DNA of 21,367 bases from NCBI GenBank assembly GCA_001275005.1, contig JWZX01002221.1:1-21367 (forward strand), in the 5' to 3' direction. This document shows positions 1 to 10,000 of the stretch, piece after piece; position 1 is the stretch's first letter, and each line of letters begins with the position of its first letter. This stretch comes from Chrysochromulina tobinii (Eukaryota > Haptophyta > Prymnesiales > Chrysochromulinaceae). The notes beneath the pieces were generated by a model. It did not search any database. It was not told where the DNA came from and worked only from the letters and a program-made list of their open reading frames with translations. A program made the translations under genes and the position numbers.

Positions 1-561
1 CGACTCACGGTAGAAGAGCGCGCCGTAGATGGGCCCGGCGATGCTCATGATCGTCTTGAACGGGTGCGTGTACACCATGTTCGCCGCCACTTGCAACAGA
101 GAGAGCTCACGCTGGAAAATCGGCGCTGCGACCGTCTCAGCTGCGAGATGCGGTGCGATGAACCCATCCGCATCATGAAGGGCCTGGTTGATGGTTTGCT
201 GCGACCGTAGGAAAAAGGCGCCCAAGCTGGGCGTGACGATCAATGCGAGCTTCCCAGAGACGCCGAACATGCTGCGAAAGCGCGGGCTGAAGGCGTTCGC
301 CGCCGCGACCGCGCCGCCAGTGACCACGGTCGTCACCACGGCCGCGACTGTGCCGTTGCGCGTGGCCGCCGTCGACACGAGGCTCAGCTCCTGATTCGAA
401 AGCGCACTATCCCGATGCCGGAGTGGCTGCAACGCTTCCTGCGCCACCGCGCGAGGGCGCTCCGCGAGCTCCTTGCCGAAATGCCGGCCATCCGCGGTGG
501 ACATTGCGCGTGGCACGAAAGAGCTTGCTTGCTTTTTCAGACCTGTGACCGAGAACTGCAT
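1..561 (-). CDS. Partial two-TM protein, probably mitochondrial, unknown family (5' end; runs off left edge)
   Basis: An open frame on the minus strand begins at the ATG at 561-559, has an in-frame TGA four codons upstream of it, and stays open for 187 codons to base 1, so the 3' end is outside the window. Residues 1-30 are rich in Ser, Lys, Arg and Ala and lack acidic residues until about 23, which resembles a mitochondrial presequence; a second in-frame Met lies at 20. Two hydrophobic segments follow, at about 71-91 (Ala/Val/Thr/Gly) and 105-119. They are separated by a short basic loop containing SPRFRSMFG. A third, weaker hydrophobic stretch is near 171-184. The two-TM hairpin with a basic loop resembles HIG1 or early-nodulin-93-like proteins in layout, but I cannot make a family assignment. 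The gene is divergent from the cyclase gene and shares its 452-bp upstream region. Confidence 0.72.
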   Translation of the reverse strand, partial: MQFSVTGLKKQASSFVPRAMSTADGRHFGKELAERPRAVAQEALQPLRHRDSALSNQELSLVSTAATRNGTVAAVVTTVVTGGAVAAANAFSPRFRSMFGVSGKLALIVTPSLGAFFLRSQQTINQALHDADGFIAPHLAAETVAAPIFQRELSLLQVAANMVYTHPFKTIMSIAGPIYGALFYRES

Positions 562-634
562 GCGTTTGATTCAACGAATCCCGTAATTTAAGTGCGTTTG
601 GTGCGCACTGCACTTGGCGTTAGGATGAAAATTT

Positions 635-656
635 CGCTCTGCTCTTGAGCAGAGCG
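635..656. repeat. Perfect 22-bp palindrome in divergent promoter
   Basis: The arms CGCTCTGCTC (635-644) and GAGCAGAGCG (647-656) are exact reverse complements around a TT centre. It lies 74 bp upstream of the minus-strand ATG at 561 and about 260 bp upstream of the TATA box for the cyclase gene. Symmetric sites of this size in a divergent promoter are typical of dimeric transcription-factor sites; that role is inference. Confidence 0.7.
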
Positions 657-918
657 ACGGCGTTCCGGCCCACGCCGCCCCCCTTCATTGTTTCATTAAC
701 CCCCCGAGGAGCAGATCGCCGAGAGCGAATGGGCGCCTTCTTCAGGTTTCTCTTCCTTGCTTCGAGACCCTAGAAACCGTTTGTGGCGAAACGAAGTCAC
801 TCCAAAAATATTTCGTTGCGGAATTCGAGGACGATCTCGCGTTCAGCGGACTTATCACTATTTCATGCGGAATCTGACGCATCTCGCTCATTTTCATCTT
901 TCTGACCTCGCGCCACGA

Positions 919-926
919 TATAAAAA
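919..926 (+). promoter_or_regulatory. TATA box (TATAAAAA) for the cyclase gene
   Basis: TATAAAAA stands in GC-rich surroundings 88 bp upstream of the cyclase ATG at 1014. A start about 25-30 bp downstream would put the transcription start near 945-955. There is no ATG between that point and 1014, so 1014 would be the first AUG in the mRNA. Confidence 0.6.
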
Positions 927-970
927 GCCTCGCGAGAACTCGCACAAGTTGCGCGTGCGTGGCGTGCGTG

Positions 971-1008
<38 letters not shown>
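971..1008 (+). repeat. (GCGT)9.5 microsatellite in cyclase 5' leader
   Basis: Nine and a half uninterrupted copies of GCGT, preceded by degenerate copies from about 953, end 5 bp before the cyclase ATG. The tract alternates purine and pyrimidine, so it is prone to Z-DNA. It lies within the predicted 5' untranslated leader. Confidence 0.95.
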
Positions 1009-1013
1009 CGTGC

Positions 1014-4000
1014 ATGAGTCCAGCGGGGAGAATAGGCGACGGCGGCAGCCGAGTGCTGGTGCTAGTGGCCGCCTCGGCCACCGCTGCCATTGTACTATGG
1101 CTCACCTACCGCGCCTCTCGCCGGCGGGGGGATCTATCCGAGGATGAGTGGGCCACTCGGCAAGCTCCGGATGCCTCGAATGGCCGCCCTGCAAACTCGC
1201 ATGCTTCGGAGGGGCGGGCGCTGCCTTCCGTCGAACATGACCCGCAGCAGAACCCGCAGCAGGACTCGGATCGCTCGGAGGATTCGCTGTCCGACTCTGC
1301 AATAGCTCCCCTCAAGCAAAAGCCAGGTGCACTGACGCTCGACCTTGGCGTGATCAACTTGGCCGACGTTTCGGGTTCGCGATCGCCTCGGCTCAGCTCA
1401 GGCGAGCTCAGCTCAGACCTGGGCACCGAGAGCCCTGGTGCCCTTACGCCGCGCACGCCCGGCATGAACCCACGCCGGTCGAGCTTGATCAAGACAGGTG
1501 ACCGTAAGATGTCGCAGGTGGCGGCTTTCTCGCCGGCGCTCGCGTACTGGGAGCTCGCGCGGCAACACCCCGACGAGCTCATCGCGCCCGGCGCCTTCGA
1601 CTTCGAGAGCGCCCTCCTCTTTGTCGACATCAGCGGCTTCACCGCGCTGTGCACGAAGCTCGACATTGACGTAATGCAGAAGCACATAAACACTTTTTTC
1701 GGCGAGCTGTATGATGTAGTCTCGAAGCACGACGGCGACGTGCTGCGCTTCGTGGGCGACGCGCTCTATTGCGCGTGGTCGCTGGCCCCGGGTGCGGCGG
1801 ACGAAGGCACTCTGGCACTCGCGACGCTCGCTGCGTGCCGTTGCGCCCTTGAGCTCCAGCAGAAGTGCAGCTCGTACCCCATCCCCGAGCTGAACGAACG
1901 CCTTAAGATGTGCGCGCCGTCGCCTCCTCCACCGCGCGGCCACCTAGCCCCCTCTTTTACCTTGGCTCTCTGCTCCCCGCCCTGGTCCATCCGGCATCGT
2001 GTAACCCCCCCCCCCCTTATCCTTGACTCTGACGCCTCGCGCTTCGCGCCTTCCCTCCTCTCTCAGACACTCGGGCGTAGGCGCTGGGAAGACCTCGGGT
2101 TTTCGCGTGGGCCACAAGGACCGATGGGAGTTCCTGATCGCGGGCGACCCGATGAGGCAGATGATCGAGGCTGAGGCGCTCGCAAAGCTCGGCGAGACGA
2201 TCGTCTCCCCTGAGGCCTGGGCTCTGGTCCGTCACGCATGCCAGGGTGAGCCGTGCGAGGTCGCCGCCACGCCCAGTGCGTCCACCGTCAGCCTCGGCAG
2301 CACGGCGAGCAAGGGGACCAAGGGGAGCAAGCTTAGCCCGAGCAAGGGAGGGACGCCGATGCGCCTCGTTAAGTGCGACCCCGTCGACGCGCCAGAGCTA
2401 GATGCAGATAAGGAGCGCCTGCGCAGCGCTCTGTTGTGTAAGCATCTCAACGAGCTGCGCGCGCAGCAGACGCACGTCTCGTTCCCTAGTGCGCACCGTC
2501 CATTCCTCCAGGCTTCCCTCGAGGCTTATGTACACGAGACGGCGCGCAAGGCGATCAAGGCGGACGCCAACATCGAGCTGAGCGAGATCGCCGAGCGACG
2601 CGTTGTGGTGGTCGGCTTCGGGCGCGTGCGTGGGCTCGACGCCGCGCTCGAAAATGGGAGCTCGGGACTACGTGAAGTCCAGTCCTGCCTCGCCACGTGT
2701 CTCAAGCCTATCTCCCAGAGCGGCGCACTGCTCCGACAGTTCATCTATGACGACAAGGGTGTGGTGCTGATCTGGACGTTTGGGCAGACGCAGGCCACCT
2801 TCGAGGACAACCCGCATCGTGGGCTACGCACCGCGCAGGCGCTCCACGAGGCTCTGAGCGCGACGGGACTCTCGATCGACATTGGCATCACCTCGGGGGA
2901 GGCCTTCTGCGGCTTAGTGGGGGTGCCCGGCCGCAGGTGCGAGTATGGCGTGATGGGGCCGTCCGTCAACCTGGCGGCGCGCCTGATGTGCATGTGCGCG
3001 GCCAAGGGGGTCAACTTGCTCTGCTGCGACCAAATGCGCGCCGAGCTGACCAAGGGGCGCGTCAAGGACGTGCGCTTCACCTCGTACGACCCAGTCGCGG
3101 TGCGCGGTTATGCGGCGCTGGTAGGCATCCATCACGTTGTCAAGGACGAGGCGCTGATGGACATGACGCGGCTGCTCGAGCACGTGCAGATCTACGCGCT
3201 GCTCACGCCGCGCGAACAGTCCAAGTTTCTCGACGCGGTGGTTATGCGCACCTTCGATACGGGCGAAGATCTCATCGTCGAGGGCGATGCGGCCGAGCAC
3301 TTTTTCATCCTGATGGATGGTACGGTGCACGTCACTAAGCGCGCGGCCGATGGCTCCACCGTGGTGCTGGTGCCGGAGCTCAAGCGCGGCGACAGCTTTG
3401 GTGAGGTCGCGCTCATCACTGAAGGCAAGCGTACCGCCACCATCACCGCCACCTCACCGGTCGTGGCGATGACCATCTCGCGTTCCGTCTTCATCGACCT
3501 GTTCGGCGGGATGGTCGATCTGCTCCAGTATCGGCGCGAGAAAAATGTGCTCTCGTCGCCCAATGCGGAAGCGCGCAGGGGCTCGTTCGCGCTGCCCGAT
3601 CCCCCGAGCAGTCTCCCGACCAGGTTGACTCGGAGCAGCAGCACTGATGGCGCACAGACCCCGGACTCACCAAAAAGCCTCTCACCAATCCTCGAGCGAC
3701 GCGACCTGAGCCCAACGGGATGGTCTGCCCACGCATCGCTGGATGAGATTCGTGGACAGACCATCCCGCTGGGCTCAGGTGGTGGCATCGCGAATGGCGG
3801 CGTGGCGGCTGGCGTCGTTGCGAGCGCCAGCGGCGCGGCGCTTACGAGCGGCTGCGGCGCCGGCGCGACGATGGTGCCCAGCCCGACGCTCATGCCCATG
3901 GCAGCCACTGCGCTGCCTGTTCCCATGCCATCCGAGTTCGCCGCGACTGATTACGCCGCGACCAACTCGGGCTCGATGTTTGGTAGTGCAAGGGGCGTCG

Positions 4001-7000
4001 GTCCCATGCCTCCACCAATTTTGTCCCCGCCTTCTTGGGCCGTCGAGCGCGATAGCGGCAGCGGAGTCGCCAGCGGTAGCACTCCACAGCCGAAGCCGCA
4101 GCCCTCGCACCTCTGGCACCTCTCAAACCGTGATGGACTTCCACAAATTCAAATGCCGGGCTCAAGCACGTCCTCCCCTACTGTCTATCTCGTGCCCTCG
4201 AGCGCTGTGCCGCCTTCTCCCGGCATGCCGCGTCGCCTCGCGGAAACGAGGCGGGTGCCTTCCCTCGACATGAGAGGCTCATCACCATCACCTCCCGGTG
4301 GCAGAGCCACCGATCCCGCTTTCCGTTCGTCGAATGGCATTGTGGACAAGTTTGTGACGCGCTCCGTTGGGCGCGAGACCGAAGCACGCCTGCTAGCCAA
4401 CCGGGTTGAGGCGTTTTTGGCCACGGGTGAGCCCTCACTCACCTTGATGACGGGTGAGCCTGGGATAGGCAAGTCTCACCTGCTGCGTGAGCTGCGTCGG
4501 CTTTGCGGCGAGTCTGATCTGCAGGCTGTGCACGCGGAGGGGCGTCGGCACGACATGCTGCAGGTGTTTCACGCAGAGGGGCGTCGGCACGACATGGAGC
4601 CACTGTCTGTGTGGGTGCCGCTGCTGCAGGCGATGCTGGCCGCACATCTGCAGGTGCCTGTCGAGCACGTTCAGTTCTCGGAGGCGCTCGATATGGTGCC
4701 ACCGGCGCTGCGCGGGTACGTTGGCCACCTGGCGAGCTTGCTGGATGGCGCTGCCAAAGGGACAGTTCGTCGTCGTCGCCCCTCCGTCGAGTCTGAATTG
4801 GCCAGCCAGTCGCCCGCTCGAGTTCGCTCCCTCGGTGGCTCGACACGTCACCTCGAGGTCGAGTGCGAGATGGCCGTGAAGATCGCGTCGCACCTGATGA
4901 GCCTGCGCCCGCAGTTGCTGCTCATCGACGCCGCCGAGAACCTCACGCCGTACGCGTGGCAGGTGCTCTCGGGAGTGCTCGCTGCGGCGCCATCGGTCGC
5001 CGTCATCGTCTCGTCGCGCGACATGAACACCTGGTCCAACGGCGGAGCCTCCGAGGAGCTCTCGCGGTTGCGTAGGCGGTGCATGGCCCCAAATGTGAGC
5101 GCCACGTGCCGCATCTCACCCACGCTCGCGATCACCGAGCTGCAGTTGGTTCCGTTCTCGCAGGACGCCACGCGCGCTCTGCTTGCGCATGCCCTCTCCG
5201 TGCGCCCCGAGTCACTTGACAACGCTACGGTGGCCAAGGCGCACGTGCGCTGCGGCGGCAACCCGGGGTTCTTGCTCGAGTTTTGCACGCCCGACATACA
5301 TGGTGGTCGACATACGAGTTCGCAGATCAACGAGGCGGTCGTGCGCTCCCTCACGGAGCTCCCGCCGACCGTGACCGAGATCGTGCTTGCCGAGCTGGAC
5401 AGGCTGCCAGTGCCCGCGCAGCAGCTCGTCAAGATTGCCGCGGCAATCGCAGGCCCGTTTGAGCGCCAGATGCTCATTGGGATCTACCCGGGCCGCGCCG
5501 CCGAGGTCGACGAGGCGCTGCGCTCGCCCGCGCTCCAGAACTACCTTGTCGAGCTCTCCCAAACGAGCCACGTGGGCAGGCTCGAGGGCGGTCGCGAGAC
5601 CCCTGAAGAGGGTGGCGAGGAAGAGGGTGGCCAGGAGAGTCCTGTGACGGCTGTCCCCGGCCCGTCTCACGGCGCCTCGCAGCAGTGGATGATCAAGAAC
5701 ACAACCGTGGCCGATGTGGTGTACCGCCTGATGCTCTCGTCGCAGCGGCAGCGGCTGCACAAGCAGATCTCGGAATGGTACTTGCGCCTATGGGTGCTGG
5801 AGACCAAGGCGGAGAAGACCTACGAACTTTTGCACGAGCTTGCGTACCACAGCTCGCGCTCGGGTGACACCAACCTTGCGAAGCGCCATCTGCTCGCGGC
5901 GGGGTTTGTGGCGATCAAGCGCGGCGTCTACAAGGAAGCCGAGCTTTACTTCGAAGAGTGCGTCAAACTCTTCGCCGACGAGGACAAGACTGACCCGCTC
6001 TACGTGCGCGCCGCCGTCGCGCAGGCAGAGATGTACTCGCGCTACAGGCTCCCGGTGGTCGAGACTCCCGGATCAGCCGGAACCTCCGGGTCCGCCCGAG
6101 TCGTGGCGATGCTGCGCTCGCTGCTCGCGGCACAGCTGCCCCCGGGCGCCTCGCTCGATGGCCTTGATCATGATGAGCTCACGAAGAAGATCAGCTCGCT
6201 CAAGCAGCAGACGATGCTCAACATGTCGCATGTGTGCCACTCGCTCGCATGGGCGCTGAGCAACGATGGCATCGGCGAAACCTCCCAACTGTCGATTGAG
6301 AGATACTTCGACCACGCCATCCGGATGCGCACTGCCGCGGACCAGCCGCTACTTGCCGCCGAGTCACTCGCCGGCTTGGGCGCCTACTTATACGGCGTCG
6401 GGCGCTCTCACGTGGCTGTCGACCAAATTCGCGCCAACGAGTACTACGAGCGCGCCTCGGTGCTCCTCGCGCGCTCGTTGCAACTACGCGCGGCCGATCC
6501 TCGCTATGAGTGGTCAGTCGAGCTCGCGAGCTCACTCACGGCGCTTGGCGTGCTTCAGCGGGACAAGGGCGGCCACGACACCCTCCTGGCCGTGGACACG
6601 TGCTTCTGGGCCTTTGAGCGGTACAGCGCGACGCTTGGCCCGTTCCATCCGCGCTCGTCGAGGGCACTCGACAGCCTGTGGCGAGCGTACCTTCAGATGG
6701 GCGAGGCCGCATGCGCGCTCGCGGTGCTGGCGATGCTCGTGCACATTCGCGCGGCGATGGGCACGCAGGACACCCTCTTCATCGAGGCGTCCATGGAGTA
6801 CAATGCGCTCAGCTCGACGTTCGAGCGCCCATGGCGGCGCGTGTTGCCACGACTGGAGCCGCCGCCGGCGACCGCTTCACCGCAGCCGACGCAAACGTGG
6901 TCTGAAATCGAACGGCAAGCGACGCCAGTGCTCGCCCCCACTCTCACGGATCCGCTAGCCCGGCTGGTCTCGAGCCATCATTCCATCGCCGACGAGACGC

Positions 7001-10000
7001 CGTCGATTTTTGCGAACAAGGATGCCTTGCTGCTGTCCGGCATCAGTCTGTGCGAGCGCCTCTTACAAGTCGGCTTCGGTAGTGAACCGTCGCTCCATCA
7101 GTGGGCTGAGCAGAGCACGCGCTCTCAAGCTGATCGCAAGGCGGCGGCAGAAGCGACGGCAGAAGCGGTACGTGCGTCAGAACATCAGCGGCCGCGGTCG
7201 CGTCGGCCATCAGCGGAGGACACTAGCGGCATCGAGGCTGGCGCAACCGATAGAGGCAAGAGCCGGAACGCGAGCCCCCCGATGCGTCGTGCTAGCCCGT
7301 TGGTGAGAGATGTCGTTCAGCCGCGCGTGTCAAACGAGCAGCGGGATGAGTGGAATAAGGAGCTGCGCGAGGAGCTCTTCGATACCTACCCGGAGCTCGA
7401 CTTTTATATTGGGATGGCGCTCGATGAGGATGGGATGCTTCGCGACGGTGCACCAGAGCTTCAGGAGTCTGCGGTCGCCTCGATGGAGCTAGCGGTGCAG
7501 CTGGCGGCCCTTGCGCGTGTCGAGAACCCTACAGAGCAACCGAATGCCGCGCTCGCGCGGCACTGCCCTGCGCTGCTCACGCTCGCCGCTCAAGCGATGG
7601 CGACTCCCGAGTCGCTGCACGTGGTACTGCTGCTGCTAGCGGTGCGCTCGCTGAACCGGGTCTCGCTGCTCGTGCACGACTCGGGCGCTCGCGTGGATGA
7701 GCTCTCGATGATCACCGTCGCCGACCTCATCGAGTCCGTCATGCACGCGGCGAATTTCGCTATCCCCTCGCTTGATGCTCTCGCATCCGTGCCCGAGCTC
7801 GCCACGACAGTCACCATCATCCTCGCGTGCCCCTTCCGCTTCGACCGTTTTGCATCAGGCGAGTCGAACGCAAAGCAGCTAGAGACTTATTTCCAGCTCA
7901 AGGTGAGCCACGGGTCGGTGGCTACCGGGTCCACGCGGGCCATGCAGCTCCTTCTCGTCTCATGCCTGGGCGATTTCGCGCCCGAGCTGCAGCGAGCTAT
8001 CGCCGCGATCCCGCCCTCGCGCAATAGTTCCGAGGGGGGGGGGGCGCCCAACCCGCCCTCCGAGTCCGAGCGCACAGCAATCGCCTCTCTGCAGCTGGCT
8101 AACAGCGCCGTCGATGCGCTGCAGACGGCGGGTGGAAGCAGCGCCCCAAGCCCGTCGCCGCTGCAGACGAGCTCAACCCGGAATGCACGCAGCATTGTCG
8201 GCGGCATGGGCGGCAGCAGCAGGCATGGACCCGGCGGCAGCCTGGGCGGCGGCAGCATGAGCGGTGCCAGCATGAGCAGCGGCAGCATGGGCGGCGGCAG
8301 CATGAGCGGCGGCAGCATGGGCGGCGGCGGCCTGGGCGGCGGCCTGGGCGAAATCGACCTGGCCAAGTTAGCAAGCGAGCAGGCGCAAGCTGCAATGAAC
8401 CAATTCCTGCGTGCGGCTCAGGGCAGCATAGACAAAGAAATGGGGGAACTTCCTGACTCTTTCAGTCGCAAAAATTCAAGGAGCTTCAGAAAGGGAGGTC
8501 CAGGAAGCTTCCAGGGAGGTCCGGGAAGCTTCCAGGGAGGTTCAGGAAGCTTCTCGCCGACTGTGACTTTTATTTCGCTTGTGCCGTCGAGGAGCCCCAC
8601 GTGCTCAGCCTCGCTGTTGACGGCCGATTCCTCGCTCAAAGCTGGGGAAGAAGACGCGTTGATTCGCGAGGAGGAGGAGCTGGAGGAGGAGCTGGAGGAG
8701 GAGCTGGAGGATGATGGTGCGCTCTCGACAGCCTTCGTGCGCTTGTACTGCATGCTGCGCTGGCGGCCGGGCGCGGCGCGACATTTGCAGCTCGCAATTG
8801 AGGGCCTGAACGACGGCACCTGGGGCAATTTGCAGCGTGAGCTGGCGACCGACGCTGAAGGTTCTACCTCGGTGCTCCCTGCGCGCCGTCGTGAGCTCAT
8901 GCTCCTTGACGCAAGCCGCATGCTGCAGGCTACTGATGAGTGCCCATCGTCCGCGGTGACGGAGGAGCACGGGGTTGTCATCGGTACCGAGGCACTACCC
9001 TCCGCCACCGCGGACGGCCACGACGAGATGCGCGCCACCGCTCTCCGCGTAGGTCTTGAATGCCTCTCGAGGCTGCTCCTTGTGGGTCGCTCGTCCGTGT
9101 CGGAGGAGGATACGGCGGGTGACTGGCCGTACGAAATCTTCTGTGGCAACGCGCTGCGCGTGATGAGCACGCTCCGGGCGGCCCCGCTGCGCGAAAAGAG
9201 GTTCCCGCGCCCGAAGCCAGACGAGAGCTGTGCCACGGAGGCGACACTTCCGAGCCAGCTGGAGCTGCTCAAGGCGGCGCGCTTCTGCGTGCTGAGCGCC
9301 ACGCCGCGCTACGCTCACTTATGTCTCGAGCCACCCACGGACCGCTCGTCCGTCTCCGCACTCGTTTATGACGACGGCAATCGGCTCTCACGTCTGCAGC
9401 AGACGACCGCTACCGAAATGGCCGCTCTCGGAGCCGATGAGGGGAAGCCCCAGCCCCTCATCATACTCGCCGGAACAGGTGACGTGCTCGCGGGCGACGA
9501 GCTCGCGCTCGTGCTCTGCCGCGCGCTCTCCGATCTGAAGCTCATCGAGCTTCGCGCGGTGATCGCGACGCACGGGCCGGGGCGGTGGGGCAACCTGGAG
9601 TCGGGCACTTTCGCAGCCCGCGAACGCGCAAGCCGACTTGCGCGCGGCACTCTCGATGCCCTCGACATGGATTACGTACCCGTCGCCATCGGCTCCGATA
9701 TGAGCGATGTGCATGCCACCGACGCCCTCGCAGGTGGCTCGACGCCAAAGATGTCTCCTTCGGCGTCTGTCAGCACGAACCTAACCGCCTTCGATGAGCC
9801 GAGCAGCATGCTCACTGTAGGCGCTGAAGGGTACATGCTCCGCCCGCCTGATGGTGGCAAAGCGCCCAACCGTCTGCTCGAAGAGTTCACGCGCGCCGCC
9901 GACGACAGCCTGACTTTGCTCGTCACGACGGCGATGAGCGACCTCGCGGCCTTCATCCAGGCGCACAGTGCCGAATTCAAGAAGAAGGCGCGGCGCGTAG

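Larger units (their letters stand above)
562..1013. promoter_or_regulatory. Divergent intergenic promoter region
   Basis: This 452-bp gap separates the start codons of the left-edge gene (minus) and the cyclase gene (plus). It holds a perfect 22-bp palindrome (635-656), a TATA-like box facing the cyclase gene (919-926) and a GCGT microsatellite just before the cyclase ATG. Several short open frames cross it, but they are low-complexity translations of the microsatellite or lack any family resemblance, so I call no gene here. Confidence 0.6.

Noticed and set aside
1-561. Early nodulin-93 or HIG1 family assignment
   Set aside because: The two-TM layout and basic loop are similar, but I see no diagnostic residues that would justify naming the family.
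971-1008. CRISPR array or minisatellite-coded peptide
   Set aside because: It is a simple tetranucleotide repeat without spacers, and the frames through it lack an ATG before 1014.
1106-1693. Minus-strand frame of 195 codons
   Set aside because: It lies opposite cyclase exon 1, is Ser/Arg/Cys-rich with no family motif, and would conflict with the well-supported plus-strand exon.
1910-2174. Frameshift or pseudogene between the two cyclase frames
   Set aside because: A GT-AG intron of 157 bp restores a conserved cyclase strand exactly at the joint, so splicing explains the frame change.
3192-3926. Minus-strand frame of 244 codons
   Set aside because: It is antisense to the cNMP-binding domain and linker, with composition typical of GC-rich shadow frames and no motif.
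8418-9302. Long minus-strand frame (294 codons, Ser-rich)
   Set aside because: It is antisense to the cyclase gene, and its Ser runs are the reverse reading of the GAG/CTG (Glu/Leu) repeat. No domain is visible.
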